Shown piece after piece: positions 8,878 to 17,737 of a stretch of DNA of 64,000 bases (the stretch's first letter is position 1; every line of letters starts with the position of its first letter). A program made the translations under genes and the position numbers. The notes under the pieces were generated by a model. It was given only the letters and a program-made list of their open reading frames with translations. It had not been told where the DNA came from and searched no databases. Where the stretch lies: positions 62,001 through 126,000 of the forward strand of contig NZ_JAIEUI010000019.1 in assembly GCF_022234545.1 (NCBI RefSeq). Reading direction: 5' to 3'. This stretch comes from Paenibacillus piscarius (GTDB lineage: Bacteria; Bacillota; Bacilli; Paenibacillales; Paenibacillaceae).

Positions 8878-10029
8878 ATGCTGTATTGGGATTATGCCGC
8901 GGCTGCTCCTCCTTATGAAGAGGTCGTGCAGACGCTGGAACAGGTCATGAGAACGCACTTCGCCAATCCTTCGTCCCTGCATCGTGGGGGCGAAACGGCG
9001 AACGGGCTGATTAAGCGGGCGCGGGAAGTATGTGCGGCTGCGCTTGGCGTGCTGCCGCAGGAGATTATATTCACCTCCGGAGCCACGGAGAGCAACAATA
9101 TGGCAGTTAAAGGGGCTGCATTGCAGCTTCAGGGCAGAGGCCGGCATCTGGTGACTACAGAGCTGGAGCACCCTTCGGTCTACGAGAGCTGTCTGCAGCT
9201 GCAGAAGCTGGGCTGGGAGATAACCTGGATTGCCCCGGACAGTAAGGGTGTAGTTGAACCGTCCAAGGTTGCTGCTGCTGTGCGGCCGGACACGGTGCTG
9301 GTTAGTGTCATGCATGTGAATAATGAGATCGGTACAGTGCAGCCGCTGCGGGAGATCGGAGAGCAGGTCAAGGCGGTCAACAGCCGTACGCTGTTCCATG
9401 TGGATGGCGTGCAGGGCTACGGCAAGCTTGAGGTGGATCTGAAGGGCTGGCAGGCAGACCTGTACAGTCTGTCCGCGCATAAGCTGCGCGGGCCGCGAGG
9501 AACGGGAATCCTCTATATCCGGGAAGGAGTTACACTGTTTCCGCTGCTCACCGGAGGTTCGCAGGAGCAGCAGCACCGTGCCGGAACCGAGAATGTTCCG
9601 GGAATTGTGGCTTCTGCCAAGGCAGTGCGTATGAGCGGAGAACAGCGCCATGTATTCGTGAACCGGATAGCTCCGCTTAAGAAGCGGCTGGAAGATACGA
9701 TTGCAGCCATCCCCGGGCTGGTGCTGAACAGCCAGCCGGACGGAGCGCCGCATATCGTACATTTCTCTTACCCCGGCATGAAGGGTGAAGTGCTGGCCCG
9801 CAAGCTGGAGGAGCTGGGCATGGCCGTCTCCACTCGTTCAGCGTGTTCTTCACGCCTGGCCGAGCCGAGCCGGGTGCTGCTGTCTATGGGCAGGGATACC
9901 GCCGCTGCGCTTGGCGGGATACGGATCAGCTTGGGGGACAGCCATACCGAGAAGGATGTTATGGAGCTGGGACAGGCGCTGCATGCAGCGGTTCAAGCGC
10001 TGAAGATCGCAGAAGGAGGCATGAAATAA
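8878..10029 (+). CDS. nifZ: Cysteine desulfurase, NifZ/IscS type (partner of ThiI)
   Basis: This 383-residue PLP enzyme liberates sulfur from L-cysteine as a persulfide. Visible motifs are the N-terminal YWDYAAAAPP, SGATESNNMA, HVDGVQGYGK, the PLP lysine in SAHKLRGPRGTG, and the persulfide cysteine loop STRSACSSRL (residue about 322-325). The start at 8878 follows AAGGAG; an upstream in-frame TTG lacks one. It is followed after 3 bp by thiI. This is the pairing in which B. subtilis NifZ feeds ThiI directly for tRNA 4-thiouridine synthesis (family knowledge), so I assign that role rather than Fe-S assembly. Confidence 0.9.
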   Translation: MLYWDYAAAAPPYEEVVQTLEQVMRTHFANPSSLHRGGETANGLIKRAREVCAAALGVLPQEIIFTSGATESNNMAVKGAALQLQGRGRHLVTTELEHPSVYESCLQLQKLGWEITWIAPDSKGVVEPSKVAAAVRPDTVLVSVMHVNNEIGTVQPLREIGEQVKAVNSRTLFHVDGVQGYGKLEVDLKGWQADLYSLSAHKLRGPRGTGILYIREGVTLFPLLTGGSQEQQHRAGTENVPGIVASAKAVRMSGEQRHVFVNRIAPLKKRLEDTIAAIPGLVLNSQPDGAPHIVHFSYPGMKGEVLARKLEELGMAVSTRSACSSRLAEPSRVLLSMGRDTAAALGGIRISLGDSHTEKDVMELGQALHAAVQALKIAEGGMK

Positions 10030-10032
10030 CGA

Positions 10033-11289
10033 ATGACAACAACAGATATGAAATACGCAGATATGCTCCTGCTGCGCTTCGGGGAATTCACCCTGAAAGG
10101 CAAAAACCGCAGCCGGTTCGAGAAAACCGTACTCCGTCATGTCAAGGAAATGGTCAAGCCGTATCCCCAGGTGAAGCTGGGCCGGGAATTCGGCCGGATC
10201 TATGTGGAGTTGAACGGGGAGCCGGCTGGCGAACTTACAGAAGCGCTGAAGAAGGTGTTCGGAATCGCTTCGGTCAGCCCGGTGAAGGTTGCCCGCTCGG
10301 AGCTTGCAGATATTCTGGCCGTCAGCCACTCCCTTCTTCACAAGATCGCCCCCCCGGCAGGAAGCCGCTTCAAGGTTAGTGTCCGCCGGGTGTGGAAGGA
10401 CTTCCCGTATGGCTCCATTGAAATGAACAGGCTGGTCGCGTCGCCGCTGCTTCAAGGCTATCCCGGCCTGCTCGTGGATGTGAAGTCACCGGATCTGGAG
10501 CTGAAGATTGAGATCCGTGAAGGGCAGACCTATATCTTCTGCGAGCAGATCGAGGGTGTCGGCGGCTTCCCGCTGGGCACGAACGGCAAAGCAATGCTGC
10601 TGCTCTCGGGCGGCATTGACAGTCCGGTTGCAGGCTGGTCGGCCATGCGCAGAGGGCTGGCGGTGGAATGCGTCCATTTCTACAGCTATCCGTATACCAG
10701 TGAGCTGGCCAGGCAGAAGGTTGTAGATTTGACGCGGGTCCTGTCAGGGTATGCCGGGGAAATTACGCTGCATCTGGTGCCGTTCACTGAGGTGCAGACC
10801 TCCTTCAGCGGGATCGGGCAGGATAACCTGATCATTACGCTGATGCGCCGGGCGATGCTGCGGATTGCAACTGTGCTCGCCGAGCGGGAAGGGGCGCTGG
10901 CCCTGGTCACCGGCGACAGCCTGGGCCAGGTCGCCAGCCAGACGCTGCCAAGCATGAACGTGATCGGCCGTGCGACCGAGCTGCCTCTGCTGCGTCCGCT
11001 GGTGATGATGGATAAGAGCGAGATCGTCGAGCTGTCCCAGCGGATCGGCACGTATGACTTGTCTATCCTTCCGTATGAAGATTGCTGCACGCTCTTCGTT
11101 CCGAAATCCCCGACTACGAATCCGAATCTGCGGATTGTGAATAAGATCGAAGCAACCCTGCCCGGATACCAGTCCCTGCTGGATGCGGCGGCTGCGGCGA
11201 CCGAGACAGTGCGGATTACGCCTTACGGCCATGAGAAGCCTGCCGATCTGATTCCGGTCCAGTCCGAGGTCCGGGAAGAATGGTTCTAA
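10033..11289 (+). CDS. thiI: tRNA 4-thiouridine synthetase ThiI
   Basis: The protein has 418 residues: an N-terminal ferredoxin-like/THUMP region (about 10-170; LLRFGEFTLKGKNR) and a PP-loop adenylation domain with LLSGGIDSPVAGW (near residue 193). It activates U8 of tRNA with ATP and inserts sulfur. The C-terminal rhodanese domain of E. coli ThiI is absent, as in B. subtilis, consistent with direct sulfur transfer from the adjacent desulfurase. EDCCTLFVPK holds a vicinal cysteine pair that could receive sulfur. The start overlaps the upstream operon signal (AAGGAGG, 13 nt away), and an ATG at 10048 is an alternative. Confidence 0.93.
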   Translation: MTTTDMKYADMLLLRFGEFTLKGKNRSRFEKTVLRHVKEMVKPYPQVKLGREFGRIYVELNGEPAGELTEALKKVFGIASVSPVKVARSELADILAVSHSLLHKIAPPAGSRFKVSVRRVWKDFPYGSIEMNRLVASPLLQGYPGLLVDVKSPDLELKIEIREGQTYIFCEQIEGVGGFPLGTNGKAMLLLSGGIDSPVAGWSAMRRGLAVECVHFYSYPYTSELARQKVVDLTRVLSGYAGEITLHLVPFTEVQTSFSGIGQDNLIITLMRRAMLRIATVLAEREGALALVTGDSLGQVASQTLPSMNVIGRATELPLLRPLVMMDKSEIVELSQRIGTYDLSILPYEDCCTLFVPKSPTTNPNLRIVNKIEATLPGYQSLLDAAAAATETVRITPYGHEKPADLIPVQSEVREEWF

Positions 11290-11334
11290 TCGAGGCAGCC
11301 TCCAAATAATCCGGACAGGAAGCATAGCTTGTCA

Positions 11335-11374
11335 CTCCCCGACATACATGTAGTACATGGGGTTCGGGGAGGAG
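11335..11374 (+). promoter_or_regulatory. Hairpin overlapping the ribosome-binding site of the TerC-family gene
   Basis: CTCCCCGA (11335-11342) is perfectly complementary to TCGGGGAG (11364-11371), with an inner CATG...CATG pairing. The 3' strand merges into GGGGAGGAG, the Shine-Dalgarno of the gene starting at 11384. Folding would occlude ribosome binding. Confidence 0.55.
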
Positions 11375-11383
11375 CGAAGTTAG

Positions 11384-12043
11384 ATGGATTCTTTACTGCT
11401 GCTTGGCGAAATACTAATGATCAATCTGGTGCTCAGCGGGGACAACGCGATGGTCATCGCAATGGCCAGCAAGAATCTCCCGGAGAAGCACAGGAAGCTG
11501 GCTGTCTGGTGGGGGGCCGCCGGTGCCGTAGCGCTGCGCTGTGTTCTAACGTTTGCAGCCGTGCTGCTGCTCAAGATTCCCTATATTGAAGCCGGAGGGG
11601 CCCTCCTGCTGCTCTGGATTTCCTTCAAGCTGCTGCTGGAGGAAGAGGGGGAGCTGCGAATCGAGGGAAGCGCAAGCATCTGGAAGTCTGTGCGGACTAT
11701 TCTGCTGGCTGACTTCGTGATGAGCCTTGACAATGTATTGGCGATTGCGGGACTAGCCAAAGGGGATCTGGCCCTCATCGTCATCGGGATTGCCATCAGC
11801 ATTCCGATTGTAGTATGGGGAAGCGGCATTATCGTCGGCTGGCTGCACCGTTTTCCTGTATTGGTGTTCATCGGTGCTTATATACTGGCGTACACGGCGG
11901 GCAATATGCTGCTGCAGGATGCCAAATTCGGCCCGGTTATCTCTTTCCTGCTGCCATCTCTTCATTCGATGCTGCCCCTTCTGCTGGGAATTATTGTTGT
12001 CATCACCGGGATGGTTAAGCGCAAGTCCGTATCTGCACATTAA
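11384..12043 (+). CDS. TerC-family (YjbE-like) integral membrane protein
   Basis: The 219-residue protein has about seven transmembrane segments and two family motifs with membrane-embedded acidic residues: NLVLSGDNAMVIAMA near the N-terminus and FVMSLDNVLAIAGLA near residue 115. Members of the family are implicated in metal export, including manganese delivery to exported enzymes (family knowledge); the ion here is not shown. The ATG follows GGAGGAG, which sits in a hairpin. A terminator follows the gene. Confidence 0.88.
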   Translation: MDSLLLLGEILMINLVLSGDNAMVIAMASKNLPEKHRKLAVWWGAAGAVALRCVLTFAAVLLLKIPYIEAGGALLLLWISFKLLLEEEGELRIEGSASIWKSVRTILLADFVMSLDNVLAIAGLAKGDLALIVIGIAISIPIVVWGSGIIVGWLHRFPVLVFIGAYILAYTAGNMLLQDAKFGPVISFLLPSLHSMLPLLLGIIVVITGMVKRKSVSAH

Positions 12044-12060
12044 TACGCGGCAATACTATA

Positions 12061-12103
12061 GGCTGCAGCACCTGCCGGAAGGCGGGGGCCGCAGTCTTTT
12101 TTT
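12061..12103 (+). terminator. Rho-independent terminator after TerC-family gene
   Basis: GGCTGC and GCAGTC flank an inner TGCC-ggaa-GGCG stem, followed by TTTTTTT. Confidence 0.7.
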
Positions 12104-12206
12104 GCAAATAGAAGAATTTAGCCGTTTCCGCTTGGTACATAGATGAACCTGGTACCCGGAAGTGCTGCCACTGCGTTCCAGGGTGTGAGAAGAAGGATGG
12201 TGTTTT

Positions 12207-12296
12207 ATGCGCTTATCAGATAAAATGAAAGGGAATCCTGTCGCCGAATTTGTCCGATTAATGAGACAAGGGCCAGTGAAAAGACACGAATTGTGA
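12207..12296 (+). CDS. Possible 29-residue small protein
   Basis: A short ORF (MRLSDKMKGNPVAEF..., ending in RHEL) starts 10 nt after AAGGAT and stops 15 nt before the next gene. It is basic, has no hydrophobic segment, and matches nothing I recognise. Position and spacing are compatible with a real leader or small protein, but chance cannot be excluded. Confidence 0.3.
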   Translation: MRLSDKMKGNPVAEFVRLMRQGPVKRHEL

Positions 12297-12311
12297 AGGG
12301 ATAGGTGAAAG

Positions 12312-12824
12312 ATGTCTTCCAAAAATGACATGAAACTGGGTGTGTTCATCGCTGCCGCCGGCCTGGTGATTTTGTTAGGCAAGCTGGGGGTATTCGGTTT
12401 TCTTGGCCGCGCCTTATGGCCGCTCATTCTGCTGATTCCCGGTCTGATTCTGCATGTGCTCTTTTTCACCCGCCGTGCTTCTGCATCAGTACTTGTTCCT
12501 GCGGGTATACTGACGGTGTACGGCCTGCTCTTCGGATTATGCAACACCTGGGGCTGGGGGCTGATGAGGCACTTATGGCCTGTGCTCCTGCTGGGGATTG
12601 CTGTCGGATTATATGAATACTCGCTCTATGCCTCACCCCGCTCCGGCGGGTTAACGACGACCGCTGTGATTCTGGGCTTACTCAGTATCGTGCTGTTTAT
12701 CTTCACCTCAATGGGGACCGGGGCATTGTATCTGCTTGGGGCTGTGCTTGTAGCTGCGGGACTCTGGCTGATGCTGGGAAGAGGCAGACGGGGAAGCCGC
12801 AAGAAGTGGAACGGCGGCTGGTAA
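12312..12824 (+). CDS. Multi-pass membrane protein with LiaF-like transmembrane motifs
   Basis: The 170-residue hydrophobic protein has about six transmembrane segments and a basic C-terminus (GRGRRGSRKKW). The repeated ALWPLILLIPG and HLWPVLLLGIAVG elements resemble the LiaF/DUF5668 transmembrane module, whose members often modulate cell-envelope stress signalling, but the globular LiaF part is missing. No partner two-component system is nearby. The start follows GGTGAAAG. Confidence 0.6.
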   Translation: MSSKNDMKLGVFIAAAGLVILLGKLGVFGFLGRALWPLILLIPGLILHVLFFTRRASASVLVPAGILTVYGLLFGLCNTWGWGLMRHLWPVLLLGIAVGLYEYSLYASPRSGGLTTTAVILGLLSIVLFIFTSMGTGALYLLGAVLVAAGLWLMLGRGRRGSRKKWNGGW

Positions 12825-12933
12825 CCAAGGGTGCGAAACCGGAGTTGACCGGGCTTTTGGCCCTCCAGAAGCAGACATAAGTAGGATTTAGCAAAATTAA
12901 GCGCAGTTGGCAACGTTTTTTTCAGAAAAATAC

Positions 12934-12961
12934 TTGCTTTTCATAGTGCTTTCACTATACT
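12934..12961 (+). promoter_or_regulatory. Candidate sigma-A promoter of typA
   Basis: TTGCTT (12934-12939) and TATACT (12956-12961) are separated by 16 bp. The roughly 110-nt leader holds a hairpin at about 12977-13001 (AGCG...CGCT with inner GGC/GCC) followed by TCTTTTG, which could act as an attenuator. Confidence 0.5.
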
Positions 12962-13078
12962 ATTAAGGAATGTTGGAGCGTCGGCTTTCTGCCTGGCGCT
13001 TCTTTTGTGAGACTGCCGTGACATGCTATAAATTTGAACATTCTTAATTTGATTAATGAGAGGATTTGGATACAAATC

Positions 13079-14923
13079 ATGCATTCAAGAAAAGATATCC
13101 GCAACATTGCGATCATTGCCCACGTTGACCATGGTAAAACAACACTCGTCGATCAGCTTCTTCAGCAGTCCGGGATTTTCAGCGCTCACGAGCACCTGCA
13201 GGAACGGGCCATGGACAGTAACGATCTGGAACGGGAACGCGGAATCACCATCCTTGCCAAAAATACAGCAATTACCTATAAAGAATTCCTGATCAACATC
13301 GTAGATACCCCGGGACACGCCGACTTCGGCGGTGAAGTGGAGCGGATCATGAAGATGGTTGACGGTGTACTGCTTGTGGTGGATGCCTATGAAGGCTGCA
13401 TGCCGCAGACCAAGTTCGTTCTGCGCAAGGCGCTGGAGCAGAACCTGACGCCTATCGTTGTGGTCAATAAGATTGACCGTCCGGCCGCACGTCCGAAGGA
13501 AGTTATTGATGAAGTGCTGGACTTGTTCATTGAGCTTGAAGCCAATGATGACCAGCTTGAATTCCCGGTTGTTTATGCTTCTGCGCTTAACGGCACATCG
13601 AGCATGGACGCTGAGAAGCAGGATGACAATATGCTTGCACTCTACGAAACGATCGTTGAGCATATCCCGGCTCCAACCGAGAAGGTAGAAGAGCCGCTGC
13701 AGTTCCTCGTAACCTTGATGGACTACAACGAATATCTGGGCCGTATCGCCATTGGCCGCGTTAACCGCGGTGTAATTAAGCAAGGCCAGTCCGTTACAGT
13801 CATCATGCGTGACGGTAAGAGCAAGACAGCCCGGATTGAGAAGCTGTTCGGCTTCCAGGGTCTGAAGCGTGTCGAGACCGAAGAGGCTGGCGCAGGCGAC
13901 ATCGTCGCGATTGCCGGTATTAAGGATATCAACATCGGTGAGACGATTGCTGATCCTCAGCATCCTGAAGCGCTGCCGGTGCTGAAGATCGATGAGCCGA
14001 CCATGCAAATGACTTTCCTCGTGAACAACAGCCCGTTCGCCGGTAAAGAAGGCAAATGGGTAACCTCCCGCAAGCTGCGTGAGCGCCTGTTCAAAGAGCT
14101 GGAGACCGATGTCAGCCTGCGTGTGGATGAGACGGATTCTCCGGATGCCTTCATTGTATCCGGCCGTGGTGAGCTTCACCTGGGGATCCTGATCGAGAAT
14201 ATGCGCCGTGAAGGGTTCGAGATGCAAGTATCGAAGCCTGAGGTTATCGTCAAAGAAGTCGACGGCGTCAAAATGGAGCCGCTTGAGCGTCTGATGATTG
14301 ATGTCCCTGAAGAAAGCATGGGCGCAGTTATGGAAAGTCTGGGCAGCCGCAAAGCTGAGATGGTGAACATGATTAACCACGGGACCGGCCAGGTTCGACT
14401 GGAATTCCTGATTCCTGCACGCGGCCTGATTGGCTACAACACCCACTTCCTGACGCTGACCCGCGGCTACGGGGTCATGAACCATGCCTTCGACAGCTAT
14501 GCGAAGCTGATTGGCGGACAGGTTGGCGGACGTCATCAGGGCGTACTGGTGTCCAGTGAGACCGGAACCTCCACCTTCTATGGCATGATGGGTGTGGAAG
14601 ACCGCGGAATCCTGTTCCTGGAGCCGGGTACGGATATCTACGAAGGTATGATCGTGGGTGAGCATACCCGCGATAACGACATTATCGTTAACATCTGCAA
14701 GGAGAAGGCGCTGACTAACGTGCGTTCTGCCACAAAGGATGAGACCGTCAAAATGAAGACTCCGCGTCTGTTCTCGCTCGAAGGCGCGCTGGAGTATCTG
14801 AATGATGATGAATATTGTGAAATCACTCCAAAATCTGTCCGTCTGCGCAAAAAGATCCTGAATAAGGGCGAGCGTGAGCGCGCAGAGAAACAGCGTAAGG
14901 CCGCACAAGCGAGCCAGGCTTAA
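13079..14923 (+). CDS. typA: Ribosome-associated translational GTPase TypA/BipA
   Basis: The protein has 614 residues from MHSRKDIRNIA. It carries G1 (AHVDHGKTTL), switch/G2 (RERGITI), G3 (VDTPGHADF) and G4 (VNKIDRP), then the EF-G-like domains II, III and V and the BipA-specific C-terminal domain (TRGYGVMNHAFD, GMIVGEHTRDNDI). BipA binds ribosomes and assists subunit biogenesis and adaptation to cold or stress. The first ATG (13079) matches the family N-terminus; an upstream in-frame TTG at 13034 is not needed. B. subtilis has the same gene (ylaG) followed by ylaH, as here. Confidence 0.96.
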   Translation: MHSRKDIRNIAIIAHVDHGKTTLVDQLLQQSGIFSAHEHLQERAMDSNDLERERGITILAKNTAITYKEFLINIVDTPGHADFGGEVERIMKMVDGVLLVVDAYEGCMPQTKFVLRKALEQNLTPIVVVNKIDRPAARPKEVIDEVLDLFIELEANDDQLEFPVVYASALNGTSSMDAEKQDDNMLALYETIVEHIPAPTEKVEEPLQFLVTLMDYNEYLGRIAIGRVNRGVIKQGQSVTVIMRDGKSKTARIEKLFGFQGLKRVETEEAGAGDIVAIAGIKDINIGETIADPQHPEALPVLKIDEPTMQMTFLVNNSPFAGKEGKWVTSRKLRERLFKELETDVSLRVDETDSPDAFIVSGRGELHLGILIENMRREGFEMQVSKPEVIVKEVDGVKMEPLERLMIDVPEESMGAVMESLGSRKAEMVNMINHGTGQVRLEFLIPARGLIGYNTHFLTLTRGYGVMNHAFDSYAKLIGGQVGGRHQGVLVSSETGTSTFYGMMGVEDRGILFLEPGTDIYEGMIVGEHTRDNDIIVNICKEKALTNVRSATKDETVKMKTPRLFSLEGALEYLNDDEYCEITPKSVRLRKKILNKGERERAEKQRKAAQASQA

Positions 14924-14935
14924 GAGTCTATTCCA

Positions 14936-14966
14936 GCCGCCGGGTGTAAGTACCCGGCGGCTTTTT
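14936..14966 (+). terminator. Rho-independent terminator after typA
   Basis: GCCGCCGGGT and ACCCGGCGGC form a perfect 10-bp stem around GTAAGT, followed by TTTTT. Confidence 0.88.
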
Positions 14967-15079
14967 GCTGCTTCCGGCCGGGCGGCAGATCTTTCAAATT
15001 GCAGGGATTCTTAGCAGTACAAATCGGCTGCGGATGGTATAATGTAAGCGATACTATTATCCGGGAGGAGTAACGGGCT

Positions 15080-15382
15080 ATGCAGAGCTGGTTCGCTGAG
15101 CATCCAATTATTGCTTACATTGTTATTTTCGTTCTACTGACGTATGTGTATAACCGCGTATTTCGCGTCAATCAGAAGCTGTCCCTCGGTAAAGAGATTG
15201 TGCTCTATCTGATGATGGCGGCAGGCTCAGGAATGCTGCTGATCTTCCAGCATGACAAGCTGCCGATCATTCAGTGCCTGCTGGTTGCGGTCGGACTAAT
15301 GCTGCTTGTCCGCGTCCGCTATCTGGCGGAGGCCCGGCAGAAGCGGAAGGCTGCGGCTGCCGAGGCTGCGAAGCGGCAATAG
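15080..15382 (+). CDS. ylaH: YlaH-like membrane protein
   Basis: The 100-residue protein has three hydrophobic segments (about 8-24, 38-55 and 61-77) and a basic, Ala-rich C-terminus. The assignment to YlaH rests on its size, topology and position directly after typA, as in B. subtilis. The function is unknown. CGGGAGGAG precedes the ATG. Confidence 0.75.
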   Translation: MQSWFAEHPIIAYIVIFVLLTYVYNRVFRVNQKLSLGKEIVLYLMMAAGSGMLLIFQHDKLPIIQCLLVAVGLMLLVRVRYLAEARQKRKAAAAEAAKRQ

Positions 15383-15463
15383 GCGCAACTTTTAGCAGGC
15401 AGGGTCGTCTAATTGATTAGACGTTATCCGCTTTTACCTGAATGCAAAGGAACTAGATCAATT

Positions 15464-16579
15464 ATGAATACAAGCAAGGGCAGCCTGCCCCCCCGGAAGA
15501 ACGGGCGGCCGGCCAACACCACTCAGAGGCAGCAGGTCAGAGCCGCTGCTAAAACAACGACTACAAGTTCTACAAAAACTAAAAAAAAGCCTAAGAAACG
15601 CGGGTTCTTCGCCCGGCTGATGCGGGTGCTGCTGATTATCACACTGATAGCCGTGTTCGCAGCGCTGGGCTACGCAGGATATTTATACTGGAAGGTGGAT
15701 CAGGGCGGCTTCGGCGTGGACCAGCCGGTTCAGGCTGGGCATTCTGCCTCCGAGAAACCGCTGAGCATCCTGCTGCTGGGAACGGACAACCGTCCGAAGC
15801 ATCCGTCCAATCTGACCGATGTCATCATGGTCGCGGCACTGAATCCGGAGACCAAGTCGGCCACCGTTGTGTCCTTACCCCGAGACACCTATGTTGAGCT
15901 GGACGGCTACAAGAAGACGAAGATCAATGCCTTCTACTCCCGCTTCAAGAGCAAGGAGAAGGAATCCGGCGTACTTGCCAAGGATCAGATGAAGAAGATG
16001 ATGGGCAAATATCTCGGGATTGACGTCGATTACACGACAGTGCTGGATTTCCAGGGCTTCCGGGATATCGTAGACGAGTTCGGCGGGGTAGACGTCAATA
16101 TCAGCGCCAACATGTGCTACACGGACAGTGTGGATGGCACTAACATTAATCTCAAGAAGGGTCAGGCCCAATTGGACGGGGACAAGGCTCTGGACTATGT
16201 ACGCTACCGCAAATCCAACTGTAAGCCGGCGACGAAGCCGTCGGACGATTTTGAACGCAACAAACGCCAGAATGAGGTACTGACCTCTCTCGTCTCGCAA
16301 ATGCAGTCCTTGGGCGGGGTGCTGAAGATCGGCCGGGTGCTGGATGCGGTAGACGATAATCTGGAGAGCGATATCGAGAATGCGCAGATCAAGAGTCTGA
16401 TCGCCACCTATTGGGACATTCCCAAGGAGAATATTGAATATGTGCCGGTCACCGGAACCTGGCGGAGTCCCTATGTATATATTAACGATAAGGAGCTTGC
16501 AGCAGCCAAGCAGAGTCTGCAGAACCGCCTATCCGGTGTGCCTGCGCAATCTGCTTCGGCAGACTCCGGGCAGCCCTGA
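15464..16579 (+). CDS. LytR-CpsA-Psr (LCP) family cell-wall glycopolymer transferase
   Basis: The 371-residue protein has a basic cytoplasmic N-terminus (about 1-50, with Lys-rich KTKKKPKKRG), one transmembrane helix (about 52-72) and an extracellular LCP domain. Family signatures are LLLGTDNRP, VVSLPRDTYV, DFQGFRDIVDEFGGV and DYVRYRKSN. LCP enzymes attach teichoic acids or other undecaprenyl-linked polymers to peptidoglycan. I chose the ATG at 15464 (AAGGAA upstream) over an in-frame TTG at 15413. The exact polymer is unknown. Confidence 0.93.
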   Translation: MNTSKGSLPPRKNGRPANTTQRQQVRAAAKTTTTSSTKTKKKPKKRGFFARLMRVLLIITLIAVFAALGYAGYLYWKVDQGGFGVDQPVQAGHSASEKPLSILLLGTDNRPKHPSNLTDVIMVAALNPETKSATVVSLPRDTYVELDGYKKTKINAFYSRFKSKEKESGVLAKDQMKKMMGKYLGIDVDYTTVLDFQGFRDIVDEFGGVDVNISANMCYTDSVDGTNINLKKGQAQLDGDKALDYVRYRKSNCKPATKPSDDFERNKRQNEVLTSLVSQMQSLGGVLKIGRVLDAVDDNLESDIENAQIKSLIATYWDIPKENIEYVPVTGTWRSPYVYINDKELAAAKQSLQNRLSGVPAQSASADSGQP

Positions 16580-16597
16580 CCGGGGACAATCAGGAAA

Positions 16598-16627
16598 TTG
16601 AATGCAAGTTTTGTCCTGTGCTATAAT
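16598..16627 (+). promoter_or_regulatory. Sigma-A promoter of the PNPOx-family gene
   Basis: TTGAAT (16598-16603) and TATAAT (16622-16627) are 18 bp apart, and the start codon lies 44 bp downstream. Confidence 0.6.
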
Positions 16628-16670
16628 ATAATAAATTGAATGTATTCATGCGTCCTAGGGGGCTGTTACT

Positions 16671-17123
16671 ATGTCCGAAGCCGTTGCTCAGCTTAATGAA
16701 ACTCTGCTAGCTATGCTGCAGTCGGAGACGTTTGTTCTTCTGAACACAGTGGATGCTGAATCCGGAGGCCCTACATCGACGGCGATCTCCTGGATCTATG
16801 CCGTGAGTCCGTCTGTAGTGCGGCTGGCTATTGACCACCGCTCCAGACTGGTGAACAACATGAAGGTGAACCCGCGTGTGACCATCACTGTCTTTGGCGA
16901 GGGTACGGTCCATGCGATCAACGGTCATGCTGCAGTGAGACTTGATCCGCTGCCGGATGTGCCGTTTAAGATGTGCTGTTTTGATGTGGAGATTGAAGCA
17001 GTCCGCAATGCGCTGTTCTACGGCGCCCACCTGGAATCTGCTCCGAAATATGCGAAGGTATACGATGCGCGTGCAGCTGAGAAGCTGGACGGACAAGTGT
17101 TTGCCGCCATGCAAAAAGCCTAG
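16671..17123 (+). CDS. ylaL: Pyridoxamine 5'-phosphate oxidase-like (split-barrel flavin-binding) protein
   Basis: The 150-residue protein has the PNPOx-type split-barrel pattern (FVLLNTVDAESGGPTSTAISW, LAIDHRSRLVNNM, NPRVTITVFG). Such proteins bind FMN, F420 or heme; cofactor and substrate are not determined. GGGGG precedes the ATG. The neighbours (typA, ylaH, ylaJ, ylaK) suggest equivalence to B. subtilis ylaL, although the order differs. The stop codon lies inside the terminator stem. Confidence 0.78.
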   Translation: MSEAVAQLNETLLAMLQSETFVLLNTVDAESGGPTSTAISWIYAVSPSVVRLAIDHRSRLVNNMKVNPRVTITVFGEGTVHAINGHAAVRLDPLPDVPFKMCCFDVEIEAVRNALFYGAHLESAPKYAKVYDARAAEKLDGQVFAAMQKA

Positions 17124-17142
17124 TGAAGCCACTAGGCTTTTT
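17113..17142. terminator. Bidirectional terminator overlapping the ylaL stop codon
   Basis: AAAAGCCTAGTG and CACTAGGCTTTT form a perfect 12-bp stem with A- and T-runs on either side, serving the convergent genes ending at 17123 and 17162. Confidence 0.88.
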
Positions 17143-17161
17143 GTGTCCCTGAAGTCGTTTG

Positions 17162-17737
17162 CTACCTTGTATTGCCCTGCGGCTCGATATCCTCCGGCAG
17201 CTGGGGAATAATCCGGCCGATGATGTCAGCCATCTCGGAGGCGAACCCGGATACTGGATGGCCCTTGCCTATGTGCTTACCCATTTCGGCCAGCCTGCTG
17301 TTCAGATCCATATCGGCAGTGACCAGCACTCTCATCCCTTTCGGGTCCTTGCGGATGGCTTCAGCTACTGAATATTTCACACTTCCGACTCTGGAACGGG
17401 TAAGGGCGCCATCGACGTCAATGCCGACTACAGCCAGCTTGTTGATCACAACACAGTGGGCACCGTTCACCCCTGGAACTCTCAGGGCCAGCTGTTCGAA
17501 ATGATCCTTAAGTGCAACATCACTTTTGCCCCCTGCGTCTGAAGGTTGTACCGGCCCGGCTCCAGATTCAAGGTCCGGCCGGCTATCGTCCGACAAGGTC
17601 TGCACCCCGCGGTTCCCCTGGCTGTTTAAAGTGCCAGCTGATTGTTTATCCTGAGGAGAGGGTGATGTCTCTTTATTAGCGATACCGCAGCTTGTCAGCA
17701 GCAGCAGTACCAGCAACAGACACATTGATTTTCTCAT
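17162..17737 (-). CDS. ylaJ: YhcN/YlaJ-family sporulation lipoprotein
   Basis: The 191-residue protein has a signal peptide ending in the lipobox LLTSC (Cys17), a low-complexity linker (about 20-75), and a C-terminal domain of the YhcN/YlaJ type (GVNGAHCVVINKLAVVGIDVD; SRVGSVKYSVAEAIRKDPKG). Proteins of this family are spore-membrane lipoproteins linked to germination (family knowledge). It is transcribed toward ylaL and divergently from the phoH-like gene, matching the ylaJ-ylaK neighbourhood. Confidence 0.88.
   Translation of the reverse strand: MRKSMCLLLVLLLLTSCGIANKETSPSPQDKQSAGTLNSQGNRGVQTLSDDSRPDLESGAGPVQPSDAGGKSDVALKDHFEQLALRVPGVNGAHCVVINKLAVVGIDVDGALTRSRVGSVKYSVAEAIRKDPKGMRVLVTADMDLNSRLAEMGKHIGKGHPVSGFASEMADIIGRIIPQLPEDIEPQGNTR

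Noticed and set aside
11290..11383. yybP-ykoY manganese riboswitch before the TerC-family gene
   Set aside because: The gap is under 100 nt and lacks the conserved motif; only a short hairpin is present.
13085..14908. 607-codon open frame antisense to typA
   Set aside because: It is a shadow of the typA codon pattern; the typA protein is fully recognisable and the antisense product matches no family.
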